64,000 nt of DNA from positions 682,001 to 746,000 of the forward strand of contig JAEPLS010000001.1 of NCBI GenBank assembly GCA_017644325.1, written 5' to 3'. The notes beneath the pieces were generated by a model. That model ran no database searches. It saw only the letters and a program-made list of their open reading frames with translations, and was not told the origin of the DNA. Positions within the stretch are counted from its first letter, which is position 1. Every line of letters starts with the position of its first letter. Position numbers and translations under genes: made by a program. The DNA is from Prochlorococcus marinus CUG1438 (GTDB lineage Bacteria > Cyanobacteriota > Cyanobacteriia > PCC-6307 > Cyanobiaceae). Positions 10,263 to 23,721 of this stretch are shown piece by piece.

Positions 10263-11956
10263 TAAGATATTGCTATGGGAACTCTCCAGTCACTTCCTAA
10301 TGATTGACTGCTTAATTTTAGAATTGGAGGAGCCTGTTTCCTTTTGAATTCCGCTTTTTTTATGAGTGAGATTACTTTGAAAATTAACTCTTTTTTATAA
10401 CCATCTGCTTCAAGTTGCTTAAAATCTTTTTTTTCTTCAATAATTCCTTTAAGAATTTTATCTAGAATGGAATAAGGTGGGAGAGAATCAGTATCTAATT
10501 GATTGGGACCCAATTCGGCACTTGGTGGTTTTTTACGTATATTTTCTCCAATTATATCTGCATTCATATCTAACATATATAATTTTCTATGGTTAATTGA
10601 ATCTTTACTATCAAGCCAATTGCATAATTTAAAAACATTACTCTTATATAAATCCCCTATTACAGATAATCCTCCATTCATATCACCATAAAGTGTGCAA
10701 TATCCTACGGCTAGCTCCGATTTATTACCTGTTGAAAGTAATAAATGCTTTTCTTGATTTGCTAAAGCCATGAGAAGCGTTCCTCTTATTCTTGACTGAA
10801 TATTTTGATTTGTTATTTCAGCCATTTCGAAATTTATTGTTTTTATAAAAGATTCTTCAAAAGAGGTCATCAAGTTTTCAATTGGAATACTTTTGAAATT
10901 TATATTTAACCTTCTAGCTAAATCTTCTGCATCACTCTTTGAATGAGATGTGCTCCATTTAGACGGCATTGAGACGCAATAAATATTATCGCTTCCAAGA
11001 GCAGCCGTCGCAATTGCTGAAACTAGTGCTGAATCAATACCACCGCTTAATCCAATTAGAGCTGTTTTAAATCCGCATTTTTTTGCATAATCTTTAACCC
11101 CAAGGACTAATGCATCAAAAATTGATGACATCTCAGAGCTTTTGAATTTATTTTTTACAGGCTTTGTTTGGTCAATTTCCCAACTGTAGAGTTCTTCTGA
11201 AAAAGATTTTAATTGCTTAATTGTAGATCCATTTTTATCAAGAATAAAACTATTTCCATCAAAAATTAAATTATCATTTGCTCCAATCTGGTTTACATAA
11301 ATCAGTGGCACTTGAAGATATTGAGCAGCAAAACTAGAAACTTTGGATCTTAATTCTAACTTTTTGAAAGTATATGGGGAGGCTGATAAATTTACTAAAA
11401 TATCAACGTTTTTTTTCTTTAAATCAAAAATAGGATTTTTTCTATGAATTCCTCTACCGTCTATATCTTTGTTGACCCATAAATCTTCACATATAGTAAG
11501 GCCAAGTCGCCAAGTTTTGTTTTTAATTTTTTTTACCAATACGGAAACTTTTTTTTCTGATCTAAAGTATCTTTTCTCATCAAATACTTCATAAGTGGGA
11601 AGAATAATTTTACGAGCAATTATCTTCCATTCTCCGCCCTCAAGCAAAGCAATAGAATTATAAAGGTTTGGGAAAAAAGAATCATTTATTATCTCAGCTA
11701 TCCCTACTGCGATTCTTAAGTTTCCATATTTTTTATTTATATCTAAGGCTAATTGATCAAGAATTTTATATTGATTTCTGATTAAATTACTATTTAAAAG
11801 TAAGTCATTTGGAGGATATCCCCATAATGACAATTCTGGAGTAAGAACGAAATCAGCAGAAATTGAGCTTGCTTTTGAAGCTATATCATGTATTTTTTTT
11901 GCATTGCCCTCTAAATCTCCAACGACTGGATTTATTTGAGCAAGTAAAAACTTCAT
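10259..11956 (-). CDS. nadE: Glutamine-dependent NAD+ synthetase
   Basis: NadE amidates nicotinic acid adenine dinucleotide to NAD using glutamine and ATP. The 565-residue protein has an N-terminal nitrilase-type glutaminase domain with Glu41, Lys116 and Cys156 (GLTICEDLW) as the triad, and a C-terminal synthetase domain with the PP-loop SGGIDS (304-309). Its ATG overlaps the nadD stop by four bases, pairing the last two steps of NAD synthesis. Confidence 0.96.
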   Translation of the reverse strand: MKFLLAQINPVVGDLEGNAKKIHDIASKASSISADFVLTPELSLWGYPPNDLLLNSNLIRNQYKILDQLALDINKKYGNLRIAVGIAEIINDSFFPNLYNSIALLEGGEWKIIARKIILPTYEVFDEKRYFRSEKKVSVLVKKIKNKTWRLGLTICEDLWVNKDIDGRGIHRKNPIFDLKKKNVDILVNLSASPYTFKKLELRSKVSSFAAQYLQVPLIYVNQIGANDNLIFDGNSFILDKNGSTIKQLKSFSEELYSWEIDQTKPVKNKFKSSEMSSIFDALVLGVKDYAKKCGFKTALIGLSGGIDSALVSAIATAALGSDNIYCVSMPSKWSTSHSKSDAEDLARRLNINFKSIPIENLMTSFEESFIKTINFEMAEITNQNIQSRIRGTLLMALANQEKHLLLSTGNKSELAVGYCTLYGDMNGGLSVIGDLYKSNVFKLCNWLDSKDSINHRKLYMLDMNADIIGENIRKKPPSAELGPNQLDTDSLPPYSILDKILKGIIEEKKDFKQLEADGYKKELIFKVISLIKKAEFKRKQAPPILKLSSQSLGSDWRVPIAISY

Positions 11957-12531
11957 TCAACTAATTTGGAGGATTCATACAAATTATTCTCCTTAACTAT
12001 ATCTATTAATGACGTTGGTAAATTAGAATAATTAAAATTTAATCTAAAATTAGAACTTGAAGTGTCTGGGATTTTGATGGTTGAAATTTTAAATTTGACT
12101 CTGTAAGTTTCTAACATTTTAAGAGTATTTGATTCGACAGGATATCCCTCTCGTAAAATTATAAAAAAACTTACATCCAAAATAATTTTGTCAAAATTTT
12201 TCCAGTAGAAAATATCTTTAATTAAATCACTACCAATAACAAAATCTAAATTATTAAATTCATAAATTTCTTTACATTTTTCAATTGAATCTACTGCCCA
12301 TTGGCTACTAACACTTTGATTAAATAAAATTTTAGGATTATCTAAATCTTCAATAAGAGTTTTTAATAAATGGCTACGCATTGATATATCTTCTATATGC
12401 TTTTTTTTGGGGTTATTGCTCACATAGCTAATAGTAAAGCCATAAATTCTTGATAATTCCTCAAGAATTTTTTCATGACCGATAGTGGGTGGATCTGCAC
12501 TAGTACCAAATAAAGCAATATTTTTTTCCAT
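11953..12531 (-). CDS. nadD: Nicotinate-nucleotide adenylyltransferase
   Basis: NadD joins nicotinate mononucleotide and ATP to give deamido-NAD, the substrate of NadE encoded next door. The 192-residue nucleotidyltransferase has the phosphate-binding signature GTSADPPTIGH (9-19) and a C-terminal SSSNFR segment corresponding to the ISSTxIR motif. The first motif is a variant of GxFDPxHxGH, with the first His replaced by Thr, so the assignment leans partly on context. Confidence 0.9.
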   Translation of the reverse strand: MEKNIALFGTSADPPTIGHEKILEELSRIYGFTISYVSNNPKKKHIEDISMRSHLLKTLIEDLDNPKILFNQSVSSQWAVDSIEKCKEIYEFNNLDFVIGSDLIKDIFYWKNFDKIILDVSFFIILREGYPVESNTLKMLETYRVKFKISTIKIPDTSSSNFRLNFNYSNLPTSLIDIVKENNLYESSKLVE

Positions 12532-12539
12532 TTTTATAT

Positions 12540-13781
12540 TTAAGGCAGAAAACTCAATAAATTATTATTTAAATTCCTGTCTGATAAATAAATATTAATG
12601 TGGCTAAAAATCTCTGGCTCTTTAAATTTTATATTTTGAATAATCATAAAAGGTTCTATATTAGAAACTTTGCTTCTTATGAATATTTCTTTGGCTGCTA
12701 ATTTACCAAGTATTTTTGTAGACTGAACAGCGATTGCCGCTTGCATTATTGCTACAGGTCCATATGGTAAGAGTGATAGTCCATTAGTAAAAGGTGCGGT
12801 TATTAAAATTACTTTTTTAATAAGATTGAAAGATGTATTAATACCAACTTGAGTTACTCCCAAAAATAAATTATTTATTGATATATTTTTGAATATTTTT
12901 CTTGTAGATTCTTTTTTCAAATTTAACCCATAAATCTTACTTAATTCGCCAATTAAAGCAGTATCTAGCGCAAAACTTCCAGCAACATCAAAAAAAATAA
13001 AAGGATTAAGAGCTACTGCCGATGCCTTAATAGTTGAAAATTTACCAATAGTTGTCTGTGCTAGTTTCTGCCTCCTTTTTAATCTTTGCTCTTTTATTTT
13101 TATGAATAATTTGTCAGCTAATTGAAGAGTATTTAGCGTCAATAATATCTCCCCATATTGATTTATTGTTTTTATTATGAGTTCTTCAAGGTTGTTTTCA
13201 TTATTAATAATTATTGGAATATTAAGATCTTTTGGAATCTTAAACCTTATATTTTCAATAATTTCTGTTAATTCGTTTTTTTTAAAAAGATCGATTTTAT
13301 TCAAAATTATAAATATTTTTTTCCCATTTTTTATGAAGGAATTGATTTCGCTTGCTTCATTTCGATTTATATCTCCTGCAACTACAAATAAAATAAGATC
13401 TGAATTATTTATGTGAGAGTATGTTTTATTTGGAGAGTCAATATTGCAGAAATCAAATCCTGGCGAATCTAATAATTTTACACTTTTAATTGTTTGGACT
13501 TTAAGATTCCATTCTTCAGCTTGTAATTCTCTTGTAGAACCGTTAATAATATCCGTTTTAAATATGTTTTTTCTTAATAAGGAATTTAAAACAGAGGATT
13601 TACCAACTCCTGATTTACCATATACGCCAATTCTGATTTCTTTTTCTTTGAGCCTAAAAAGTTGTTGATTAAAAGAAACTATTTCTTTATTAAAGAAACT
13701 TTTTTCATAGTTGGTAAGGACCATAGTCTCCCACCAATTTTTTAAAAGTAAATAATTTTTATTTAGTTTCAGTTTTTTCAT
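12540..13781 (-). CDS. Membrane-associated GTPase with DUF697-like domain
   Basis: The 413-residue protein has an Era-like GTPase domain with P-loop GKSGVGKSS (about 55-63), G3 motif DSPGFD and G4 motif NKID. A hydrophobic C-terminal half with helices around 255-275 and 310-350 resembles DUF697/YcjF. Such proteins occur at cyanobacterial membranes, but the role is unknown. It lies nine bases upstream of nadD and three bases downstream of the CNNM gene, in one minus-strand block. Confidence 0.85.
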   Translation of the reverse strand: MKKLKLNKNYLLLKNWWETMVLTNYEKSFFNKEIVSFNQQLFRLKEKEIRIGVYGKSGVGKSSVLNSLLRKNIFKTDIINGSTRELQAEEWNLKVQTIKSVKLLDSPGFDFCNIDSPNKTYSHINNSDLILFVVAGDINRNEASEINSFIKNGKKIFIILNKIDLFKKNELTEIIENIRFKIPKDLNIPIIINNENNLEELIIKTINQYGEILLTLNTLQLADKLFIKIKEQRLKRRQKLAQTTIGKFSTIKASAVALNPFIFFDVAGSFALDTALIGELSKIYGLNLKKESTRKIFKNISINNLFLGVTQVGINTSFNLIKKVILITAPFTNGLSLLPYGPVAIMQAAIAVQSTKILGKLAAKEIFIRSKVSNIEPFMIIQNIKFKEPEIFSHINIYLSDRNLNNNLLSFLP

Positions 13782-13784
13782 AAT

Positions 13785-14762
13785 TTATTTTTTCCACCAA
13801 CCAGCTAATACAGATAACACAGCTTCTGCACCAATGATTCCCACGAAGCCACCAAATTCATCTACTACTACTTTCACTCCTTTATGATCCTTGTCAAATC
13901 TTGTTAATAGTTGATCTGCCTTAATCATTTCAGGAATATAGTCCACAGGCTCGCAAATTTCAGATAATAATTTTTTATTTTCCCCGTTAATTAATTTAGC
14001 TAACATATTTTCACGTTTAACTACCCCTTGTATTTTGTCAACTTTATCTCCCAAAATTACCCACCATGGTGAGTTATTTGTCATTATTAGCTTTGAAATC
14101 GCACCAAGATTCGAAGACCCATCGAGACATGGTGCTGCTACCCTAGGGATCATCAAATCTTTAGCTTTTAAATCATTTAATTGAAAAACTTTAAATATCA
14201 TTGCTGCTTCATCAGCTTCAATCAAACCTTTCTGACTTCCAATTTTCGCCATTTGTCTTATTTCTTCTTCATCAGTTGAAATTTCGTTTTCTGCAGTAAT
14301 AACTGGAAATATTTGCTCTATTAGTATTAAGAATGGTCTCATTAAGGTATTTAATATTCTCAGGATTGGAACGGATAATAATGCTATTTGTAATGAAAAT
14401 CTTGTACCAAGAGCTTTGGGTAATACTTCTCCAACTAAAACTACCAGTACATAAAAAACAATTGAAAAGATGGTTAAGCCATAATTACTATTAATAACCA
14501 AAGTGACGTATACCCCTAAAATAAGACTTCCAATTATATTAAATCCATTATTAGTAATAGTAATTACAGTTAACGTTCTTCCAAGATGTTTCCTAAGCTT
14601 TAGGAGTTGATTCGCAGAACTTTTAGGCCTTTGTTTTGAGGCTAATTCTATTATCCTAATCGAATTGACAGCTAAAAAAGCCGCTTCTACTCCCGAACAA
14701 CAAGCCGATCCAACTAATATTATGAGAATAAGTAAAATTAATCCGTAAACACTTGGTTCCAT
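13785..14762 (-). CDS. CNNM/HlyC-type membrane protein with CBS domains
   Basis: A DUF21 membrane domain (about residues 1-140, with SACCSGVEAAFLAVN and VLVGEVLPKALG) is followed by a CBS-pair region containing KAKDLMIPR and VVDEFGGFVGI. Relatives are linked to magnesium or cobalt efflux and membrane integrity. The C-terminal CorC/HlyC transporter-associated domain is missing, giving a short 325-residue form. An in-frame TTG four codons upstream is possible; the ATG at 14762 is preferred. Confidence 0.88.
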   Translation of the reverse strand: MEPSVYGLILLILIILVGSACCSGVEAAFLAVNSIRIIELASKQRPKSSANQLLKLRKHLGRTLTVITITNNGFNIIGSLILGVYVTLVINSNYGLTIFSIVFYVLVVLVGEVLPKALGTRFSLQIALLSVPILRILNTLMRPFLILIEQIFPVITAENEISTDEEEIRQMAKIGSQKGLIEADEAAMIFKVFQLNDLKAKDLMIPRVAAPCLDGSSNLGAISKLIMTNNSPWWVILGDKVDKIQGVVKRENMLAKLINGENKKLLSEICEPVDYIPEMIKADQLLTRFDKDHKGVKVVVDEFGGFVGIIGAEAVLSVLAGWWKK

Positions 14763-14836
14763 TAAAATAAACAAAACACGTAATCTGTTTTAATTTATTC
14801 TTCCATTTTTTTTAAAAACACGCCAATAAACAATTT

Positions 14837-16162
14837 ATGTCCAAATCAAACAATAAAATTTTTGAAGAAAGAAGAGAAATTTTCTTAGAAAAATTGGGAG
14901 GTAAAGCCGCTATTATTCCTGGGGCTAAGCTTGTAAAACATCATGCCGATTGCGAATATCCCTTCAGGCAAGATAGTAACTTTTGGTATTTAACCGGTTT
15001 TGATGAGCCTGATGCGATCGCTCTTTTTTTATCTCATAAGCCAAAGGGGGAGAGATTTATTTTATTTGTTGCTCCTAAAAATGTTATTAGTGAAGTCTGG
15101 CATGGTTTTAGATGGGGTATAGAAGGGGCTGAAAAAGAGTTTAAAGCTGATAAGGCTCACTCAATAAATGAACTAAAAGATTTACTTCCAGGTTATATAA
15201 GTGGTTCAGATGAACTTGTTTTTTCAATTGGAAAGGATCCATCAATCGAAAAAATTATATTAGAGATATTTTCACAGCAACTTGAAAATCGCTCAAGATT
15301 GGGTGTTGGCGCAAATTCTATAAAATCTCCAGAAATTTATTTAAATGAGATGAGATTAATAAAAAGTGAGTTTGAAATCCAGAGAATGAGAGAGGCTATA
15401 AAAATTTCAGCTGAAGCTCATGAACTAGTTAGACAATCTGTTTCATTAAAGAAAAATGAAAGACAAATTCAAGGCCTTTTAGAAGGATTTTTTTTAGAAA
15501 AAGGGGCAAGAGGGCCAGCATATAATTCAATTGTTGCATCAGGAGATAATGCTTGTATTTTACATTACACTTGTAATGACTCTCCACTGAAAAAGGGGGA
15601 TTTATTATTGGTGGATGCTGGCTGTTCATTAACTGATTATTATAATGGTGACATAACAAGAACTTTCCCAATAGGAGGGAAATTTTCTAAAGAGCAAAAA
15701 ATTATTTACGAAATAGTACTTAATGCACAGAAAGCAGCAATTAAAAGCGCCGTAACTGGTTCCAATTCTAGTACTGTTCATCATGTTGCTTTAATAAATC
15801 TTATAGAAGGATTAAAAGAAATTTCTTTATTGAAAGGTAGTACTGAAGAAATAATTCAGAATCAATCATATAAACATCTTTACATGCATCGAACTGGACA
15901 TTGGCTAGGTTTAGATGTTCATGATGTTGGAGCTTACAGAATGGGAGATTATGAAGTTTCTCTCCGACATGGAATGATTCTTACTGTAGAACCAGGTATA
16001 TACATAAGTGATAGGATTCCCGTCCCAGATGGCCAGCCTAGCATTGATGAGAAATGGAAAGGCATTGGTATAAGGATTGAAGATGATATTCTTGTAAAAG
16101 ATACAAACCCAGAAGTTTTAAGTATTGCTGCACTTAAAGAAATTTCTGATTTAGAATTTTAA
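14837..16162 (+). CDS. pepP: Xaa-Pro aminopeptidase
   Basis: PepP removes N-terminal residues preceding proline. The 441-residue protein has an N-terminal domain beginning with FRQDSNFWYLTGFDEPDA and a pita-bread catalytic domain. The dimetal ligands are visible: two Asp in VDAGCS and NGDITRTFP, His in HRTGHWLGLDVHD, Glu in VEPGIYI and Glu in IRIEDD. It is divergent from the CNNM gene with a 74-base gap. Confidence 0.96.
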   Translation: MSKSNNKIFEERREIFLEKLGGKAAIIPGAKLVKHHADCEYPFRQDSNFWYLTGFDEPDAIALFLSHKPKGERFILFVAPKNVISEVWHGFRWGIEGAEKEFKADKAHSINELKDLLPGYISGSDELVFSIGKDPSIEKIILEIFSQQLENRSRLGVGANSIKSPEIYLNEMRLIKSEFEIQRMREAIKISAEAHELVRQSVSLKKNERQIQGLLEGFFLEKGARGPAYNSIVASGDNACILHYTCNDSPLKKGDLLLVDAGCSLTDYYNGDITRTFPIGGKFSKEQKIIYEIVLNAQKAAIKSAVTGSNSSTVHHVALINLIEGLKEISLLKGSTEEIIQNQSYKHLYMHRTGHWLGLDVHDVGAYRMGDYEVSLRHGMILTVEPGIYISDRIPVPDGQPSIDEKWKGIGIRIEDDILVKDTNPEVLSIAALKEISDLEF

Positions 16163-16217
16163 ATTTGACTTATTCGGTTAATAGATTTATTTTTTATAAA
16201 AAGTTAAAAGATCACAA

Positions 16218-16376
16218 ATGAATGAGCCAGATCTATATGATTCAAAACTATCTCAGGCAAGAGGCTTAGCTAGTCAGCTTGGAATGTTTGCAGAAGAAAA
16301 CGATATTCCCAAAGATCTTTGGGATTCATTGGAAGCTACAATTTATGATTTTTATAAAGTTTCTCATGATAGATAA
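16218..16376 (+). CDS. Conserved small protein, 52 residues
   Basis: A short open frame begins with ATG at 16218, 55 bases after pepP. The product is acidic, rich in charged and small residues (MNEPDLYDSKLSQARGLAS at its start), and looks like a single soluble helical protein with no cysteines or membrane segment. Function unknown. Codon use matches its neighbours and the orientation is the same as pepP and the PSRP-3 gene. Confidence 0.65.
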   Translation: MNEPDLYDSKLSQARGLASQLGMFAEENDIPKDLWDSLEATIYDFYKVSHDR

Positions 16377-16483
16377 AAAGTATTTTTAGAAAGCATCAAT
16401 AACTAAAATCAAGAAATTTTGAATAAATCAATCAAAATGTGACCATTAACTGATAAATTATTTATTAAATATTTATTAAGTGA

Positions 16484-16960
16484 ATGACTTCATCGGATAA
16501 GTTAAATCAAAATTCAACAGAAAAAAAAGAAAAGAATAGCGACCAACCGAAAGCTAAAAATTCTTCTCCTAATTCGGGGATGATGGGTGCTTCAGCAGTA
16601 TTAGCAGCAGCGACAATCGATGAAGATGGAGTACCCAGCGGATATACTCCCAAACCTGACGAGGGCAGGTTCATTATTAAAGTTTTATGGTTGCCTGATA
16701 ATGTTGCTTTAGCTGTTGACCAAATAGTAGGAGGAGGCCCAAGCCCACTGACTGCTTATTATTTTTGGCCAAGAGATGATGCTTGGGAAAAATTAAAAAG
16801 TGAACTAGAAAATAAAGGTTGGATTACAGATAACGAAAGAGTCGAAATATTGAATAAAGCTACTGAAGTTATAAATTATTGGCAAGAAGAAGGTAAAACA
16901 AAAAAATTAGAAGAAGCTAAGTTAAAGTTCCCTGAAGTGACTTTTTGTGGAACTGCTTAA
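16484..16960 (+). CDS. psrp3: Ribosomal protein PSRP-3/Ycf65
   Basis: PSRP-3 (plastid-specific ribosomal protein 3, also cS23/Ycf65) is a 30S ribosome component of cyanobacteria and plastids. The conserved core is in the second half: [33 protein letters not shown] and [10 protein letters not shown]. The first 50 residues are a low-complexity, Ser/Lys/Asn-rich extension. It ends two bases from convergent atpC. Confidence 0.9.
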   Translation: MTSSDKLNQNSTEKKEKNSDQPKAKNSSPNSGMMGASAVLAAATIDEDGVPSGYTPKPDEGRFIIKVLWLPDNVALAVDQIVGGGPSPLTAYYFWPRDDAWEKLKSELENKGWITDNERVEILNKATEVINYWQEEGKTKKLEEAKLKFPEVTFCGTA

Positions 16961-16962
16961 AA

Positions 16963-17367
16963 TTAATTTTTTGCAGCTTGAATTCTAGCTTCGGCTTTTG
17001 AAATCTCTTTCAAGGCTTTGATTTTTTCTGGATTTTTTTCATTTTCAGAGAATTTACTCATTGTCAATTTTGCTTCTTGAAGATCTTTCTCAGCATTTTG
17101 AACATTAATTTCAGATCCAACTTCTGCATTGTTAACTAAAACTATTACTTCATCTGATTCAATTTCAGCGAAGCCACCCATTAAAGCTATAGATTTCCAC
17201 TTAGAATTTGTTCTAAGCCTTAAAACACCAATATCAATAGCCGTAACTAAAGAAATATGTCCGGGAAGTACTCCAAGTTGACCAGTGGTACTGGGGAGGA
17301 TCACTTCTTCAGCTTCGCCTTGATAAACATTTTTGTTAGGAGCTAAAACCTTAAGAGAAATTGCCAT
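16963..17367 (-). CDS. atpC: ATP synthase F1 subunit epsilon
   Basis: Epsilon is the small regulatory rotor subunit that inhibits ATP hydrolysis. The 134-residue protein has the N-terminal beta-sandwich with [21 protein letters not shown] and a C-terminal helical hairpin. It follows atpD by 43 bases. The beta-epsilon pair is placed apart from the main operon, as in all cyanobacteria. Some cyanobacterial annotations call it atpE. Confidence 0.96.
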   Translation of the reverse strand: MAISLKVLAPNKNVYQGEAEEVILPSTTGQLGVLPGHISLVTAIDIGVLRLRTNSKWKSIALMGGFAEIESDEVIVLVNNAEVGSEINVQNAEKDLQEAKLTMSKFSENEKNPEKIKALKEISKAEARIQAAKN

Positions 17368-17410
17368 TAATTTAAAATTATTTTGGGTTAATTTAAATAA
17401 ATTTAGATAT

Positions 17411-19091
<1,681 letters not shown>

Positions 19092-19403
19092 ATGGCAGCT
19101 GTTTCACTTACAGTCTCTACAGTAAAACCACTGGGAGATAGAATATTTATTAAAGTTTCCGCATCTGAGGAAAAAACTGCTGGGGGCATTCTTTTGCCTG
19201 ATACAGCCAAAGAAAAACCACAGGTGGGAGAAGTTGCTCAGGTAGGTCCTGGGAAACTTAATGACGATGGTTCTCGACAAACTCCAGAAGTGAGTATTGG
19301 CGATAAAGTCTTATACAGCAAATATGCTGGAACAGACATTAAATTGGGAGGAGATGAATATGTCTTGCTCTCAGAAAAAGATATTTTAGCTGTAGTTGGC
19401 TAA
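19092..19403 (+). CDS. groES: Co-chaperonin GroES
   Basis: GroES caps the GroEL cage. The 103-residue protein has the mobile-loop region [14 protein letters not shown] and the C-terminal [16 protein letters not shown]. It precedes groEL by 51 bases in the standard groESL order. Confidence 0.98.
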   Translation: MAAVSLTVSTVKPLGDRIFIKVSASEEKTAGGILLPDTAKEKPQVGEVAQVGPGKLNDDGSRQTPEVSIGDKVLYSKYAGTDIKLGGDEYVLLSEKDILAVVG

Positions 19404-19427
19404 AATATTTGTTTCAAAAATTATTAA

Positions 19428-21092
<1,665 letters not shown>

Positions 21093-21128
21093 CTAAGCAA
21101 AAGTCATAAGCTCACTTTCATAGGTTAA

Positions 21129-21155
21129 GGGATCATTTAAAAATGATCCCTTTTT
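21129..21155 (+). terminator. Rho-independent terminator after groESL
   Basis: GGGATCATTT (21129-21138) pairs with AAATGATCCC (21141-21150) and is followed by TTTTT. It sits between convergent groEL and secG. Confidence 0.85.
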
Positions 21156-21167
21156 CTTGTTCAAATT

Positions 21168-21395
21168 TTATGAAATCCATCCAGCACTAAGAATAATTGC
21201 AAGAGACAAAAATATAACTAGAAAAGTCCAAGTTATTTTGTTGAGAGACGCCTCTGCGCTACTAGCACTGTTGAACATTGAGCTCCCACTAGCGGCTATA
21301 CCTCCCATTCCATCACCTTTGGGACTATGAAGTAACACTAAAAGTATGAGAAGAATTCCAGAAAATACCCATATCCAACTAAAAATTTGAATCAT
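21168..21395 (-). CDS. secG: Preprotein translocase subunit SecG
   Basis: SecG is the small third subunit of the SecYEG channel. The 75-residue protein has two membrane helices flanking the glycine-rich loop SPKGDGMGGIAASGSSMF, the family signature. It lies 23 bases after gpmI on the same strand. Confidence 0.93.
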   Translation of the reverse strand: MIQIFSWIWVFSGILLILLVLLHSPKGDGMGGIAASGSSMFNSASSAEASLNKITWTFLVIFLSLAIILSAGWIS

Positions 21396-21418
21396 TTTTT
21401 GTAAAGGTTTTAAAAACT

Positions 21419-23041
21419 TTAGACATGTTGTACTACCTTATTATAACCTTTTAACTCAATCTCTTTAATTAGCGATTTTCCTGTCATTTCTTTAGGGATT
21501 GGTAGGTTTAATAATTGCAATAATGTAGGTGCAATATCTGCTAAGCCAGCATTATCTCTTAAGTAAATCTCATTTCCCATATTTGGAATTTTTCTTTTTT
21601 CACCCTCAATAAAAATTAAAGGAACCTTATTAATGGTATGTGCCGTCCATGGTTCTCCAGATGGCCCTTTCATTACCTCTGCGTTACCATGATCTGCAGT
21701 TATTAGTATGCTTCCTCCCATTTCTCCGGTAGCATTAACAATTTGACCTATACATTTATCTACTGTTTCTATAGCTTTAATTGTTGCGTTCATATTACCT
21801 GTATGACCGACCATATCAGGATTAGCAAAATTGATCACAACAAAAGCATATCTTCCACTTTTAATCGCTTTAGAGCAACTAATAGTTAATTGTTCTGCAG
21901 ACATCTCAGGTTGCATATCATAAGTTGCGACTCTAGGTGATGGTATTAAATGTCTTTCTTCTCCAGGTAAAGGAATTTCTACTCCTCCATTAAAAAAATA
22001 TGTTACGTGAGGATATTTTTCTGTTTCTGCGGTTCTGTATTGTTTGAGGCCGTTTTCTGAAACTATTTGGCCGATAAAATTATTAAGAGATTCAGGAGGA
22101 AAAGCAACTTTAACTGGTAAATTTACGTCATATTGGGTAAAAGTAACTATATCTAAATTTGGAAAATTTTTTCTTTCAAATTCTGAGAATTTTTTCTCTG
22201 AAAGAGATCTAGTTATTTGCCGAGCTCGGTCTGGACGGAAATTAAAGCAAATTAAACTATCACCATCCTTAAAATAGTTTTCAGACATTCGAATAGGCTC
22301 TATAAATTCATCAGTTATATTTTTTTCATAACTTTTTTTAATGTAATCTTCAGGAGAAATTTTTGTCACTTTAATATCTGGATCAGTCAAATTAACATAT
22401 GCTTTTTCTGTTCTTTCCCATAGAAGATTTCTATCCATTATCCAGTATCTGCCACATATAGAGGCTATCTCACCAGTATTATATTTTTTGATGCATGACT
22501 CTATTTGGTTGATATATTTAGATGCACTTTTTGAAGGAGTATCTCTTCCATCAGTAATAATATGAATTGCTACCTTTTTGATTTCATTATCTGACGCCCA
22601 CTTTATTAATCCTAATAAATGATCAATATGACTATGTACCCCTCCATCAGAACATAATCCTGTGATATGCAGAGTAGAATTACTATTCTTTAATGAATTA
22701 GCCATCTTCTTTAACTCATCAACTATGGCTAATTGATTATTTTTTACAACATTTGAAATTCTCACAAGTTCTTGTTGAATTATTCTTCCAGAACCAATAG
22801 TAAGGTGACCTACCTCTGAATTACCCATTTGACCATTTGGGAGCCCCACATCAGATCCACTAGCGCTTATAAGAGTATGAGGATATGCATGCCAAAGTGA
22901 ATCCATGATTGGTGTACTAGCATTTTTAATAGCATTATCTGATAAATCTTCTCGATAACCCCATCCGTCTAGTATCGCAAGAACTACAGGACTCTGAGGT
23001 ACGCTTAACCTATTTATATTTTTACTGCTAATCTTTGACAT
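21419..23041 (-). CDS. gpmI: 2,3-bisphosphoglycerate-independent phosphoglycerate mutase
   Basis: GpmI interconverts 3- and 2-phosphoglycerate using a phosphoserine and two manganese ions. The 540-residue protein has the first metal site in [12 protein letters not shown] (Asp25), the catalytic serine in [10 protein letters not shown] (Ser75), and the second metal cluster in [11 protein letters not shown] near the C-terminus. Its length is slightly above the 510-515 of non-cyanobacterial enzymes, with extra residues at the N-terminus. Confidence 0.97.
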   Translation of the reverse strand: MSKISSKNINRLSVPQSPVVLAILDGWGYREDLSDNAIKNASTPIMDSLWHAYPHTLISASGSDVGLPNGQMGNSEVGHLTIGSGRIIQQELVRISNVVKNNQLAIVDELKKMANSLKNSNSTLHITGLCSDGGVHSHIDHLLGLIKWASDNEIKKVAIHIITDGRDTPSKSASKYINQIESCIKKYNTGEIASICGRYWIMDRNLLWERTEKAYVNLTDPDIKVTKISPEDYIKKSYEKNITDEFIEPIRMSENYFKDGDSLICFNFRPDRARQITRSLSEKKFSEFERKNFPNLDIVTFTQYDVNLPVKVAFPPESLNNFIGQIVSENGLKQYRTAETEKYPHVTYFFNGGVEIPLPGEERHLIPSPRVATYDMQPEMSAEQLTISCSKAIKSGRYAFVVINFANPDMVGHTGNMNATIKAIETVDKCIGQIVNATGEMGGSILITADHGNAEVMKGPSGEPWTAHTINKVPLIFIEGEKRKIPNMGNEIYLRDNAGLADIAPTLLQLLNLPIPKEMTGKSLIKEIELKGYNKVVQHV

Positions 23042-23177
23042 ATTTAGATCAAATTTATTGTTATGTGATCCAATATTAAATTTAGCTTTAAAAGTAACTC
23101 TTTAACAATTTATATTTAACATAGTTAGCTTTTGCAGATTTATTAAAATATTGTATAGAGTGGTTTATCGATGAATC

Positions 23178-23714
23178 ATGGCCAATAAAACAAAAAGGGT
23201 CATAATACTAAATGCAATTGAGCTTAGAAAAACAATTTCACGTTTAAGTTCTGAAATTATTGAAAGAGTAAAAAATCTCGATAACCTTGTTTTGGTAGGC
23301 ATACCCACCAGGGGAATTGATTTGGCCGAAGTTCTTGAAAAAGAATTATTAAATAAGTCAGGTGTAAAAATAAGAAAAGGAATAATTGATCCAACTTTTT
23401 ATAGAGATGATCAAAATAGGGTAGGAACACGCCTAATAAAAGCAACTAATATTCCAACTCCTATCGAGGAACAAGAAATTCTTTTAATAGATGATGTTAT
23501 CTATACGGGGAGAACAATTAGGGCTGCAATGGATGCTTTATATTCATGGGGCAGACCACAAAAAGTGATGTTACTAGTAATGGTAGATAGAGGACATAGA
23601 GAATTACCTATTCAACCAGATTTTTGTGGTAAAAAAGTTGCAACTAGTAAAAATGAGAGTATTAGCTTACGACTACATAATGTTGACGATGAAGAGGGAG
23701 TGTTTCTTGAATAA
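23178..23714 (+). CDS. pyrR: Pyrimidine regulator / uracil phosphoribosyltransferase PyrR
   Basis: The 178-residue protein is a type I phosphoribosyltransferase with the PRPP-binding motif ILLIDDVIYTGRTIRAAMD (101-119) and the PyrR stretch DPTFYRDD. In Bacillus PyrR binds pyr mRNA; in marine cyanobacteria an RNA target is not established, so uracil salvage is the safer role. No pyr genes are nearby. It converges with the Hsp70 gene with seven bases between. Confidence 0.9.
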   Translation: MANKTKRVIILNAIELRKTISRLSSEIIERVKNLDNLVLVGIPTRGIDLAEVLEKELLNKSGVKIRKGIIDPTFYRDDQNRVGTRLIKATNIPTPIEEQEILLIDDVIYTGRTIRAAMDALYSWGRPQKVMLLVMVDRGHRELPIQPDFCGKKVATSKNESISLRLHNVDDEEGVFLE

Positions 23715-23721
23715 CTTTGGA